DNA of 64,000 bases from Bacteroidota bacterium. GTDB taxonomy: Bacteria; Bacteroidota; Bacteroidia; Bacteroidales; Tannerellaceae. Positions 42,946 to 51,592 of this stretch are shown piece after piece. The notes beneath the pieces were generated by a model. That model was not told where the DNA came from. It searched no databases and saw only the letters and a program-made list of their open reading frames with translations. Position 1 is the stretch's first letter. Every line of letters starts with the position of its first letter. The stretch covers positions 104,432 to 168,431 of the forward strand of contig JAEYVY010000005.1 in the NCBI GenBank assembly GCA_023429375.1, read 5' to 3'. The position numbers and the translations under genes are program-made.

Positions 42946-45900
42946 ATGTACATCCGGATAATTAAAACCTTCCTTTTATTTTGGGCCATTCTGCTTTGCT
43001 TTGCCTGTGCTGAAAAGAATACGAAATTGACTTCTCTGGTCGTCGAATATACCGAAACGCCTCTGGGTATCGATACGGAAAAACCGCGATTTAGCTGGCA
43101 AATGGTATCCCCTGAAAGAGGACAAAAACAGACAGCTTACCAAATCATAGTAACCAACGAAAAGCAAGAAGTGGTTTGGGATACCGGAAAAGTATCTAGC
43201 GATGAATCGTTGAACATAGAATATCATGGCCTTCCTTTGGAAGCTTCAACGCGCTACTATTGGACACTGGGTGTTTGGAATCAAAATGACAGTTACCTAT
43301 CTGCTCAGTCGTGGTTTGAAACCGGCTTAATGAGTCCTACTATCGATGCCTGGGATGGAGCTGAATGGATAGGTGGTGAGGATGATAACTTGGTTTTATA
43401 CCCTTCCTATCTTCCGGTCTTCCATATTAATTATACAGTACAGCTAAATCAGGATAAAGGAAGCACAAAGGCCAGTTTCATTTTTGGTGCTAACGATCCT
43501 CGCTTGATGAACAAAAACCTGAATATCTATAATCTTCAAAATGAGCCAAACAAATCCTATGTTGAAGTTGAATTAGATATCACAGAAATGGGTAATGGAC
43601 GCCCTGCTATGCTGAATATATATCGTGCAGGCTATGCTCCAGAGGACACCCCCAATGCTCCTTTTCAAAGCTTACTAATTCCTTCATCCCTGATTAATAA
43701 CGAAAACAAGTATAAGTCTCATACAATCATCTTGCGTACGATGTATAGCTCCACTCATTTCTATATCGACACAGAAGATGATAAAAATAAAGTAGGTACT
43801 GTTGTCATCAACCCATTGGGTAATAGCTGGGATTATATTTGCTTCCCTTTGTTGTGCGATATTGGATTTGCAGCAAAAGCAAACCAACAGTTTGTCTTGT
43901 CTGATCTTGAAATTCGTAATTACCGTGTTCCTCAAACGGCTCTGTTTAAAGAAGATTTAAATTCACTTCCTTATAAAGGCATTTTCTCGCCGTTTATTGG
44001 TGTAGAAAGCGGATTATCCGTAAACAACGGAGCGTATGAAATAGACGGAAGAACGAATGGATGCTTCTTCACGGCTGATACACGTAAGAACTCCATGCCC
44101 ATGCTTAGAACAACTTTCTCTACGCAAAAGAAAAAGATAGCCAAAGCTCGTCTATATATCACTTCAAGGGGTGTGTATGAGGCCTATCTCAATGGCGAGA
44201 GAATTGGAAACGACTATTTCAATCCGGGACTTACACAATATAATAAACACCATTTGTATCAAACGTACGACATTACTGACCAGATACAGAAGGGAGATAA
44301 TGCTGTTGGAGTCCTGCTGGGTGAAGGATGGTGGAGCGGCGCTATCACCTATATGGGTAATCTATGGAATTTGTTTGGTGACAAACAGGCTGTACTGGCC
44401 AAGCTCGTCATCACTTACGAAGATGGTTCGAGTGATAAAATCGTAAGCTCGCCCGATACATGGCGTTATTACAATGATGGGCCTATCGTTTACAGCAGCT
44501 TCTTCCAGGGAGAAGTTTATGATGCACAAAAGGAATCGTCTACCAACGGGTGGCATACCGCTTCTTTCGATGACAGCGGTTGGAAGCATGCAGCAATAAC
44601 CAATCAAGAAAATGCCATTGTCTTCGATAAGGATATTCAGTTGAGCGGAATGCCTGCCGTCAACGTTTTTTCGGAAATGAAACTGATTGGGCAGTTTGGC
44701 GAAACAGTCCGTAAGGTAAGGGAACTGACCGCCGTTTCTGTGGAGGAAGTAAGGCCGGGCGTTTTTGTCTACGATATGGGACAAAATATGGCCGGTATCC
44801 CCAAGATACAACTGAACGGACAAAAACCGGGTAAACAGATTCGATTAAGATTTGCTGAAGTAAAATATCCCGACCTGCCTGAATTCGAAGCCAACAAAGG
44901 CATGATCATGCTCGAAAATATCCGTGGAGCCTTAGCTCAAGACTTGTATATAACCAAGGGAGGCGACGAGGTTATTCATCCGCGGTTCACGTTCCATGGC
45001 TATCGATTCATAGAGATAAGTGGTATCGACAAAGCGTTGCCACTACAAGCTGTCAAAGGAGACGTGTTGAGTTCCATCCATGCACTTGCCTCGAGTTACG
45101 AGACATCCAACACCGCTGTTAATCGTTTGTGGGAGAACATCACCTGGTCTACTCTCGGCAATTTCATTTCTATCCCAACTGATTGTCCGCAGCGGAATGA
45201 ACGCATGGGATGGAGCGGCGATATTTCTGTCTTTTCGCGTACATCTACTTATTTGGGTAATCTGTCTCAGTTCTTGCGCCGTCATCTTCTGGCGATGCGT
45301 GACACACAGCGTGAAGACGGTCGCTTCGCCGACGTTGCCCCTGTGGGTGGTGGATTCGGTGGTATTCTTTGGGGCAGTGCCGGTATCACGGTTGCCTGGG
45401 AAAGCTACCTGCAATACAACGACAAGGCCATGCTTACCGAGCACTACGAAGCAATGAAAGCGTACATAAACTACCTCATCTCCCATATTGACCCTGCCAC
45501 TGGTCTACTTACGGAAGGCAATCTGGGTGATTGGCTCGGACCCGAACAGCACAAGAACGATAATAGTTTATTATGGGAATGCTATTTCATTTATGATCTG
45601 GACATCATGCAACGTATTGCCCAAGTTTTAGACAAAACCGAAGATGCGGATTTCTTCAACCAGATGCATGCCCAACGAAAAGCATTTTTCAACCAGACTT
45701 ATTTAGACCCTCAAACAGGAAAAACAATCCATTCCGGATTTAGGCAACCTGATAAAAAAGGAGAGGTTATCGGGACACAGACTTCTTATATTCTACCTTT
45801 AGCTTTCCATATTTGTGATACAAACATGAAAACGCTGGTTCTACAAAATCTAAAAGAGTGCATAAAAAACGAGACGAAAACCGACCAAAGTGAACGTTTT

Positions 45901-46500
45901 GCTCCATATTCATTAATGACCGGTTTTATTGGTACGGCTTGGATCAATCGTGTCTTATCGGATAATGACGAAACTGAATCGGCTTACCGGATCTTACAAC
46001 AGAGAGCTTATCCTTCCTGGTTGTACTCTGTTGATCAAGGAGCGACAACTATCTGGGAGCGACTGAATTCGTATACGAAAGAAAAAGGCTTTAATGGCAA
46101 CAACTCCATGAATTCGTTTAACCACTATTCATTCGGTGCGATTGGTTCGTGGATGTATAATCATTCGTTGGGAATTGAACGTGATGAAAATTCACCGGGC
46201 TTTAAGCATTTTATATTAAAGCCTGAGCCAGATCCGACCGGACAGATGACAACTGCAAAAGGGCACTACGACTCCATGTACGGCCGGATAGAAAGTAGCT
46301 GGGTGATTGAGGGTGATATTTGCAAATATCGGTTTGCTGTTCCGGCAAATACAACGGCCACCGTGTATCTGCCAACTGCCGACAGCAACTCCATCCGTAT
46401 GGAGGGCAAGCCTTTCAAGGGAAGCCAGCAAACGGAAGGCAAACATGTTGCGTTTGAACTCGAATCGGGCACCTATCATTTCGAAGCAAAGCTACCCTAA
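42946..46500 (+). CDS. GH78 alpha-L-rhamnosidase (large lipoprotein)
   Basis: 1184 residues. Removes terminal alpha-L-rhamnose from pectic or other glycans outside or in the periplasm. Lipoprotein signal with Cys21 in LLCFAC. Domains: Fn3-like (~30-125), a beta-rich region (~150-330) resembling a concanavalin-type insertion (HINYTVQLNQDKGSTKASFIFGANDPRLM), rhamnosidase N-domain (~380-540: RLYITSRGVYEAYLNGERIGNDYFNPG, GVLLGEGWWSG), beta-sandwich (~590-700), then the (alpha/alpha)6 catalytic barrel with TDCPQRNERMGWSGD at 745-759 (catalytic acid Glu752), and a C-terminal sandwich. It is longer than most GH78 (about 900-1000) because of the inserted domain. Confidence 0.94.
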   Translation: MYIRIIKTFLLFWAILLCFACAEKNTKLTSLVVEYTETPLGIDTEKPRFSWQMVSPERGQKQTAYQIIVTNEKQEVVWDTGKVSSDESLNIEYHGLPLEASTRYYWTLGVWNQNDSYLSAQSWFETGLMSPTIDAWDGAEWIGGEDDNLVLYPSYLPVFHINYTVQLNQDKGSTKASFIFGANDPRLMNKNLNIYNLQNEPNKSYVEVELDITEMGNGRPAMLNIYRAGYAPEDTPNAPFQSLLIPSSLINNENKYKSHTIILRTMYSSTHFYIDTEDDKNKVGTVVINPLGNSWDYICFPLLCDIGFAAKANQQFVLSDLEIRNYRVPQTALFKEDLNSLPYKGIFSPFIGVESGLSVNNGAYEIDGRTNGCFFTADTRKNSMPMLRTTFSTQKKKIAKARLYITSRGVYEAYLNGERIGNDYFNPGLTQYNKHHLYQTYDITDQIQKGDNAVGVLLGEGWWSGAITYMGNLWNLFGDKQAVLAKLVITYEDGSSDKIVSSPDTWRYYNDGPIVYSSFFQGEVYDAQKESSTNGWHTASFDDSGWKHAAITNQENAIVFDKDIQLSGMPAVNVFSEMKLIGQFGETVRKVRELTAVSVEEVRPGVFVYDMGQNMAGIPKIQLNGQKPGKQIRLRFAEVKYPDLPEFEANKGMIMLENIRGALAQDLYITKGGDEVIHPRFTFHGYRFIEISGIDKALPLQAVKGDVLSSIHALASSYETSNTAVNRLWENITWSTLGNFISIPTDCPQRNERMGWSGDISVFSRTSTYLGNLSQFLRRHLLAMRDTQREDGRFADVAPVGGGFGGILWGSAGITVAWESYLQYNDKAMLTEHYEAMKAYINYLISHIDPATGLLTEGNLGDWLGPEQHKNDNSLLWECYFIYDLDIMQRIAQVLDKTEDADFFNQMHAQRKAFFNQTYLDPQTGKTIHSGFRQPDKKGEVIGTQTSYILPLAFHICDTNMKTLVLQNLKECIKNETKTDQSERFAPYSLMTGFIGTAWINRVLSDNDETESAYRILQQRAYPSWLYSVDQGATTIWERLNSYTKEKGFNGNNSMNSFNHYSFGAIGSWMYNHSLGIERDENSPGFKHFILKPEPDPTGQMTTAKGHYDSMYGRIESSWVIEGDICKYRFAVPANTTATVYLPTADSNSIRMEGKPFKGSQQTEGKHVAFELESGTYHFEAKLP

Positions 46501-46519
46501 TCCCGAAAATAATTCCTGA

Positions 46520-46539
46520 TTTGTACCATATGTAACAAA
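46520..46539. promoter_or_regulatory. CRP/FNR-like dyad upstream of hcp
   Basis: A 20-bp interrupted palindrome with half-sites TTTGT and ACAAA around a CATATG core; 8 of 10 half-site positions are symmetric. Its centre is about 42-44 nt before the predicted transcript start, the class II activator position. No -33 element is seen. Proposed operator of an HcpR-type nitrosative-stress regulator. Confidence 0.5.
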
Positions 46540-46559
46540 CTTAAGGGCTAGCACACCTA

Positions 46560-46567
46560 TACCTTTG
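46560..46567 (+). promoter_or_regulatory. -7 promoter box for hcp
   Basis: TACCTTTG matches TAnnTTTG, 40 nt before the ATG at 46607. It overlaps the earlier in-frame ATG at 46565, ruling that start out. Confidence 0.6.
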
Positions 46568-46606
46568 CTTAAAACAGAATTAATAACCATTAAGCAAAAG
46601 TATAGC

Positions 46607-48247
46607 ATGAACATGTTTTGTTATCAATGTCAGGAAACAGCCAAAGGTACAGGTTGTTCAATTATGGGTGTATGTGGAAAGACACCGGAGGTTTCAAACA
46701 TTCAAGACCTCCTCTTATTCGTTGCACGTGGCATAGCGGTTTATAATAGTGAATTAAGAAAGTCCGGCCAAGCCTCTACCCAGGCCGATAAGTTTATTGT
46801 AGATGCTATGTTTATGAGCATCACTAACGCCAACTTCGATTTTGAGGCAATTAAAGCGAAAGTAAAAGAAGGCTTGACTCTTAAAGCCGAATTAGCAAGC
46901 CGTATTGGAGAAACGAACAAGAATTTCCCCGATGAATGTACCTGGAACGGCGATGAATCTGAATTCATGTCTAAAGCTGTTGAGGTAGGAGTTTTGAGAA
47001 CACCAAACGAGGATATCCGTTCATTAAAAGAACTTATCCACTATGGATTGAAAGGGATGGCGGCTTATGTTGAGCATGCCTATAACCTGGACCAAACCGA
47101 CAACGAACTCTTTACTTTTATGCAACGCGCCTTGGCCGAAATTACGCGTGATGATATTCAAGCGGACGAATTAGTGGCGTTGGCACTTGAAACCGGAAAA
47201 TACGGCGTGCAGGCAATGGCATTGCTCGATGCAGCCAACACAGGAAGATATGGCAACCCTGAAATCACACAAGTAAATATCGGTGCCGGCAAGAACCCGG
47301 GGATTCTTATCAGTGGGCATGACCTGCGTGATATTGAAGAATTACTACAACAGACAGAAGGTACGGGTGTAGACGTCTATACACATAGCGAGATGTTGCC
47401 GGCCCACTACTATCCTCACCTAAAGAAATACAAACATCTGGTTGGTAACTACGGAGGTGCCTGGTGGCAACAAAAAGAAGACTTCGAATCGTTTAACGGT
47501 CCTATCTTGTTCACCACAAACTGTATCGTACCTCCTTCAAAAAATGCCAGCTATAGGAATCGCATTTTCACTACAGGAGCAGCCGGTTTAGATGGAGCAA
47601 CTCATATTGCTGAACGCAAAGACGGCAAACCAAAAGACTTCTCTCCTATCATTGAAATGGCTAAACAATGCAGTGCTCCGCGCGAAATTGAAACGGGTAG
47701 CATCGTCGGTGGATTTGCTCATGCTCAGGTATTGGCTTTAGCCGACAAGGTGGTTGAAGCGGTTAAGACTGGTGCCATCAAGAAGTTTTTCGTTATGGCA
47801 GGCTGCGATGGACGCATGAGTAAACGAAATTATTATACCGATTTCGCTAACGCATTGCCAAACGACACCGTCATCTTGACTGCTGGTTGTGCAAAATACA
47901 GATATAATAAATTGCAGTTGGGTGATATAGGTGGAATCCCACGTGTATTGGATGCCGGCCAATGTAATGACAGTTATTCATTGGCAGTGATTGCTCTTAA
48001 GTTGAAAGAAGTATTCGGTCTTGAAGATATCAACCAACTACCGATTGCATTCAATATCGCATGGTACGAACAGAAGGCTGTAATCGTATTGCTTGCCTTG
48101 CTTCATTTAGGTGTTAAGAACATTCACTTAGGCCCTACGCTTCCTGGATTCCTATCTCCAAACGTAGCCAAAGTTTTGGTTGACAATTTCGGTATTGGCA
48201 GTATTTCTACTGTAGAAAAAGACATCGAGATGTTTATGGCTGTTTAA
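46607..48247 (+). CDS. hcp: Hydroxylamine reductase / hybrid cluster protein
   Basis: 546 residues from the ATG at 46607 ([11 protein letters not shown]); the earlier ATG at 46565 lies in the promoter. Fe-S protein reducing hydroxylamine and acting as a nitric oxide reductase in anaerobes. N-terminal cluster cysteines Cys5, Cys8, Cys17 and Cys23 (C-x2-C-x8-C-x5-C). Hybrid-cluster ligands lie in [69 protein letters not shown] and [10 protein letters not shown]. The cytoplasmic single-gene unit has a CRP/FNR-like dyad at its promoter, consistent with induction by nitrosative stress. It converges with an unknown lipoprotein across a palindromic repeat. Confidence 0.96.
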   Translation: MNMFCYQCQETAKGTGCSIMGVCGKTPEVSNIQDLLLFVARGIAVYNSELRKSGQASTQADKFIVDAMFMSITNANFDFEAIKAKVKEGLTLKAELASRIGETNKNFPDECTWNGDESEFMSKAVEVGVLRTPNEDIRSLKELIHYGLKGMAAYVEHAYNLDQTDNELFTFMQRALAEITRDDIQADELVALALETGKYGVQAMALLDAANTGRYGNPEITQVNIGAGKNPGILISGHDLRDIEELLQQTEGTGVDVYTHSEMLPAHYYPHLKKYKHLVGNYGGAWWQQKEDFESFNGPILFTTNCIVPPSKNASYRNRIFTTGAAGLDGATHIAERKDGKPKDFSPIIEMAKQCSAPREIETGSIVGGFAHAQVLALADKVVEAVKTGAIKKFFVMAGCDGRMSKRNYYTDFANALPNDTVILTAGCAKYRYNKLQLGDIGGIPRVLDAGQCNDSYSLAVIALKLKEVFGLEDINQLPIAFNIAWYEQKAVIVLLALLHLGVKNIHLGPTLPGFLSPNVAKVLVDNFGIGSISTVEKDIEMFMAV

Positions 48248-48267
48248 ATACTTCAAAAAAACAGGTT

Positions 48268-48408
48268 CATCCCGATGTCACACACACGGAATAAACCTAT
48301 TGAATATCAATGCCCCGAACACTTAAAAAAAACACCCCGAACGTTTTCAAAAAACATCTCGGTGTTTTTTAAAAACGTTCGGGGTGTTTTTTTAGAATCA
48401 TCGGGATG
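48268..48408. repeat. Nested palindromic element, copy 2 of the 69-bp family, with outer inverted repeat
   Basis: The core 48325-48393 is the inverted copy of the 69-bp element at 16536-16604. It can form a 31-pair hairpin with a single mismatch and a 6-nt loop (48357-48362); key arms are CACCCCGAACG (48333-48343) and CGTTCGGGGTG (48376-48386). An outer pair, CATCCCGATG (48268-48277) and CATCGGGATG (48399-48408), brackets it. It lies between the convergent hcp and lipoprotein genes and has A- and T-runs that would let it terminate both. Confidence 0.75.
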
Positions 48409-48478
48409 TTTTCCGCGCCTTGTTAATCAATGCTTAACAGCATCGAGATAAGGCTTTAAAAAACATTCCTTTTTTTAA

Positions 48479-48973
48479 TTATTTAAATACGGGTTCGCCT
48501 TGAATACTTCCTCCCTTGAAAATAACATCTCCTTCGGCTGTTTGCTTTAAGGCTTCTTCAAAATCCATATCCACTTTCTTGCCGTCGATAAGAATGATAT
48601 TCGGTACACGATCAAGTCCTTCGTTTACACCCGGTGTTCCTTGTGGAGTTATATTACCTGTCATAAAACTACCATGCGGTGCATCCAACCCGGCTAATTC
48701 TTCTGCAATATAGGTATTCGTTGACCCACTGGTGATAATAACCATTCCTTTTTCCAGTTTCGCTTTCACCTGAGGATGATTGGCTATTCCTTTAGCGATT
48801 AACCGTTTCCCTTCAGCAACTGTCAGGTTTATACCGGCCGTAACGTCATCCTCTGCAACTGGTATTACTGTCTGGTTCATTTTTTCTTGTTCCATTACTT
48901 TATTCTCCTTGTTTTCTTGTACACATGATACTCCAAATAGGATCACACTTGCTAATACTACTATCTTCTTCAT
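48479..48973 (-). CDS. Lipoprotein of unknown function
   Basis: 164 residues from the ATG at 48973 (MKKIVVLASVILFGVSC); the open frame extends 17 codons further but into the spacer after the GSCFA gene and without a signal-like start. Lipoprotein signal with Cys17. After a charged linker (ENKENKVMEQEKMNQ) comes a compact alpha/beta domain (ITSGSTNTYIAEELAGLDAPHGSFMTGNITPQG, VPNIILIDGKKVDMDFEEAL). I do not recognise a family. It starts 22 nt after the GSCFA gene and so is likely co-transcribed with it. Confidence 0.75.
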   Translation of the reverse strand: MKKIVVLASVILFGVSCVQENKENKVMEQEKMNQTVIPVAEDDVTAGINLTVAEGKRLIAKGIANHPQVKAKLEKGMVIITSGSTNTYIAEELAGLDAPHGSFMTGNITPQGTPGVNEGLDRVPNIILIDGKKVDMDFEEALKQTAEGDVIFKGGSIQGEPVFK

Positions 48974-48995
48974 TTTTACTCCGTATAATTCCAAA

Positions 48996-49991
48996 TTAAT
49001 AATTATGATAAAGTCTGCCTTCAAGCATCTTTATTACTTCCGCCAACCGGTCTTCACCTATCGTCTTATTCAGTTTTTCAGCTTTTTCAATCGTTTGCTT
49101 TATAAACGTCCGATAGGCTTCACTTTCAGGATTATATGGTTTATGGCTTAGGGCCTTTCTGATTGAACTGAGTTCATTGAGTAGTTTACGGCTCAGGTCT
49201 GTAAGGCAGGTTGAGGAGAAAACTTCCCAAATATAGTCGACCGCCAAAGAGGAAGGGTGCAACATATCATCGGCATAAAAACGATAGTCGCGCAAGTCGT
49301 CCATCATAATTTCGTAAGCCGGGAAGTAGGCAATTAGATCGGGAAATAATCTGCGCAACTCATCCACAGCCAATAATAATGTCGCCTTACTCAGCTGGTT
49401 GCCGTTTGCTCCATCTTTCCAATGTCTGATAGGGCTTACGGTAAATAGTATTTTCAAACGGGGATTCAAACGGAAGAGGCTTTCCACAAGGCGTGTCCAG
49501 TCTTCAACAATTGCTCGCATACTAAGGCGTGTACGCTCAAACAGCTTGTCGGGCAATTTATGACAGTTGCCAACAATACGCCCATCACTTTTGAGTCTGT
49601 ATACCCAGGCCGTACCCAAGGTGATAACCAACCTATCGGCTTCACGCAGTGCTGCAGCAGATTGCATCAATCGCTCGTTGATTTTCTTTAAGCATACTTC
49701 TTCGGTAGAGGCCGAAAAACGGCTGTGGTGCGTAAAACTGTGATACATATCTTCATGGCAAAACAAGTCTGACGAGTTCAATTGCTTGCCATCAATCAAC
49801 ATCCTCAACCCATCGGCTACCGAAGCCGGGTTATAAAGAGTACCAAATGGGTTTATATCTACCGGGAAGAAATAGTCAGCCAATCGCTCTCCAATATTTT
49901 CCGCAAAACATGATCCCATTAAAACGATAGGCATAGTATGCGAAAAGGTAAAGGGGATGTTTTCCGGTTTAACTTGTGTTCTGAATTCCAT
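48996..49991 (-). CDS. GSCFA-domain protein (SGNH-like)
   Basis: 331 residues, no signal peptide. Family-naming motif GSCFAENIGERL at about residues 27-38, where the serine is the block I nucleophile position of SGNH-type hydrolases; also LVITLGTAWVY, LFTVSPIRHWKDGANGN and a C-terminal DMLHPSSLAVDYIWE with Asp and His in block V position. Proteins of this family (PF08885) are found in bacteria and plants and are of unknown substrate. First gene of a pair with the lipoprotein at 48479. A role in glycan or lipid deacylation is only inference. Confidence 0.9.
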   Translation of the reverse strand: MEFRTQVKPENIPFTFSHTMPIVLMGSCFAENIGERLADYFFPVDINPFGTLYNPASVADGLRMLIDGKQLNSSDLFCHEDMYHSFTHHSRFSASTEEVCLKKINERLMQSAAALREADRLVITLGTAWVYRLKSDGRIVGNCHKLPDKLFERTRLSMRAIVEDWTRLVESLFRLNPRLKILFTVSPIRHWKDGANGNQLSKATLLLAVDELRRLFPDLIAYFPAYEIMMDDLRDYRFYADDMLHPSSLAVDYIWEVFSSTCLTDLSRKLLNELSSIRKALSHKPYNPESEAYRTFIKQTIEKAEKLNKTIGEDRLAEVIKMLEGRLYHNY

Positions 49992-50057
49992 ACTTAATGT
50001 CGTTTTTATAAGCTCACTATGTTTTAAATAGTATGCTTCGGTTTTGAGGGGAATCCC

Positions 50058-51419
50058 TTAATCAATAATGATTGCCTGAGGTCCGGTTTGAGGAACAGGC
50101 AAATTATATAAAGATATTTCACTGCTTTTCAAGGAATTGTTTATATTTCCTGTTTCGATGACAGACAGTGTCTGTCTTAACAGATATTCTCTTTGATCTC
50201 CTATGGCATAATCGAATTTATCCGTAAGTTTATTGAAATCCGGAATGAATCCGTTACCATACTCATAAAACCCTTCCGAATTCTTCACATAACACATGAT
50301 AGGGTGTAATATCCATGGATGATTATGGGATTTGCCCGAGAATTCATTGGAGCCAACATTTTTCCCTTCCGTTGTTTCACCCAACAGGATTACTTGCATA
50401 TAGGGTTTTAGTCCATTAATAATCAACTCCGAAGCCGAGGCTGTTTCTGAACTTGTTATGACATAAAGTGTTTTCAAATCTAGATTGGCTCCTCCATTAT
50501 TTATATTATTTGCATCTAACTTATATACCGAAGATGTATGATGTAATTTCTCATTGTATTTCAGCGAACAAAACTCTTTCCCTAAGGCACTTTTCGGTGC
50601 CAGCATAGTGGCTAATAATTGAGCAGTAGAAATTAGGCCTCCTCTATTATGTCTTAAGTCAAGTATGAATGCATCAAGGTTTTCTTTCGAAAAATTAGAG
50701 AAAACAGTACGCAGTTGATTATCGTATGTTTTATCCTCCTTATCTTCCGGACCCGATGTAAAACTATTATACATCAAATAACCTATCTTTTTATTATTAA
50801 CCAATAAGGTGGTGTCTTTTAAAATGGGATTTTCAGGCATATTTACGGCTGCCTCCATTTCGATGGTGCGTGGATTTACAAATCTATTTGAACTTAACTC
50901 TACCACAGTCAGCGTTACCTTGTCTGTATAAGCATTAAACTGCAAATAATTGGTTTTTGTTAATCGATTATTGTTGTATTGCGCAATCCAATCACCACGT
51001 TTCAGTCCAGCTCTTTCGGCAGGTGATCCGGGGATAACATATTTTATGGCAGCATATACTTCTGGTGAATTTTCTGATAGATAACGGAACGCCAGACTAT
51101 AGCCATAAGTCAAATTTGTTTTCCCACTTTTGGTCGATAAGTCTTCTTCGATATACGAGTAGTAATAGTCCTTATCATTTATATGTTTGCCGTCTTTCTT
51201 TGACAATAACGAAATAAAGAAATTTTCCGGTTTCGCATCGAAATTAACTTTATTAATCGAAGGCAAGTCCTCAACCCAAAGATAATTATCTAACATAACG
51301 TTGTAAATCCATTCATTTACTGGAGTTTTGTCTAGACTGTCATCTTTATTGCATGAAGTTAATAAGGTCAATCCTACGATGACCCAAAGCAAAATCAAAG
51401 AAAAAATTGGTCTGTTCAT
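50058..51419 (-). CDS. S41-family peptidase lipoprotein (C-terminal processing protease type)
   Basis: 453 residues from the ATG at 51419 (MNRPIFSLILLWVIVG); the longer frame to 51482 runs over a -7 box. Lipoprotein signal with Cys23 in LLTSC. Domains: N-terminal helical part (~30-100), a PDZ-like domain (~115-195: YVIPGSPAERAGLKRGDWIAQYN), then the tail-specific protease core with LDLRHNRGGLISTAQLLATML, nucleophile Ser in SSETASASELIINGL and general-base Lys in GETTEGKNVGS. Periplasmic. Substrate unknown. Divergent from the sugar-kinase-like gene. Confidence 0.93.
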   Translation of the reverse strand: MNRPIFSLILLWVIVGLTLLTSCNKDDSLDKTPVNEWIYNVMLDNYLWVEDLPSINKVNFDAKPENFFISLLSKKDGKHINDKDYYYSYIEEDLSTKSGKTNLTYGYSLAFRYLSENSPEVYAAIKYVIPGSPAERAGLKRGDWIAQYNNNRLTKTNYLQFNAYTDKVTLTVVELSSNRFVNPRTIEMEAAVNMPENPILKDTTLLVNNKKIGYLMYNSFTSGPEDKEDKTYDNQLRTVFSNFSKENLDAFILDLRHNRGGLISTAQLLATMLAPKSALGKEFCSLKYNEKLHHTSSVYKLDANNINNGGANLDLKTLYVITSSETASASELIINGLKPYMQVILLGETTEGKNVGSNEFSGKSHNHPWILHPIMCYVKNSEGFYEYGNGFIPDFNKLTDKFDYAIGDQREYLLRQTLSVIETGNINNSLKSSEISLYNLPVPQTGPQAIIID

Positions 51420-51444
51420 TTGAATATGAAGATTATGAATCTCA

Positions 51445-51452
51445 CAAATATA
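51445..51452 (-). promoter_or_regulatory. -7 promoter box for the S41 peptidase
   Basis: TATATTTG on the minus strand, 26 nt before the chosen ATG. It excludes the longer start. Confidence 0.6.
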
Positions 51453-51549
51453 ATGATTTCGACCGGTATTTAATTTCGACAATTCATACTATTAGAACCG
51501 TTTTTTAATATATCTGTCAAAACTATGTCCGTATAATAAAGCGTTTTCT

Positions 51550-51557
51550 TATTTTTG
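51550..51557 (+). promoter_or_regulatory. -7 promoter box for the sugar-kinase-like gene
   Basis: TATTTTTG matches TAnnTTTG, 36 nt upstream of the ATG at 51593. Confidence 0.55.
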
Positions 51558-51592
51558 TAAAAAGTGTGATGTCCTAACTTTAATTTAATATT

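Noticed and set aside
44362..44823. 153-codon frame antisense to GH78, and another of 147 codons at 45043-45486
   Set aside because: Both lie wholly inside the firmly identified GH78 gene on the other strand and show no recognisable protein features.
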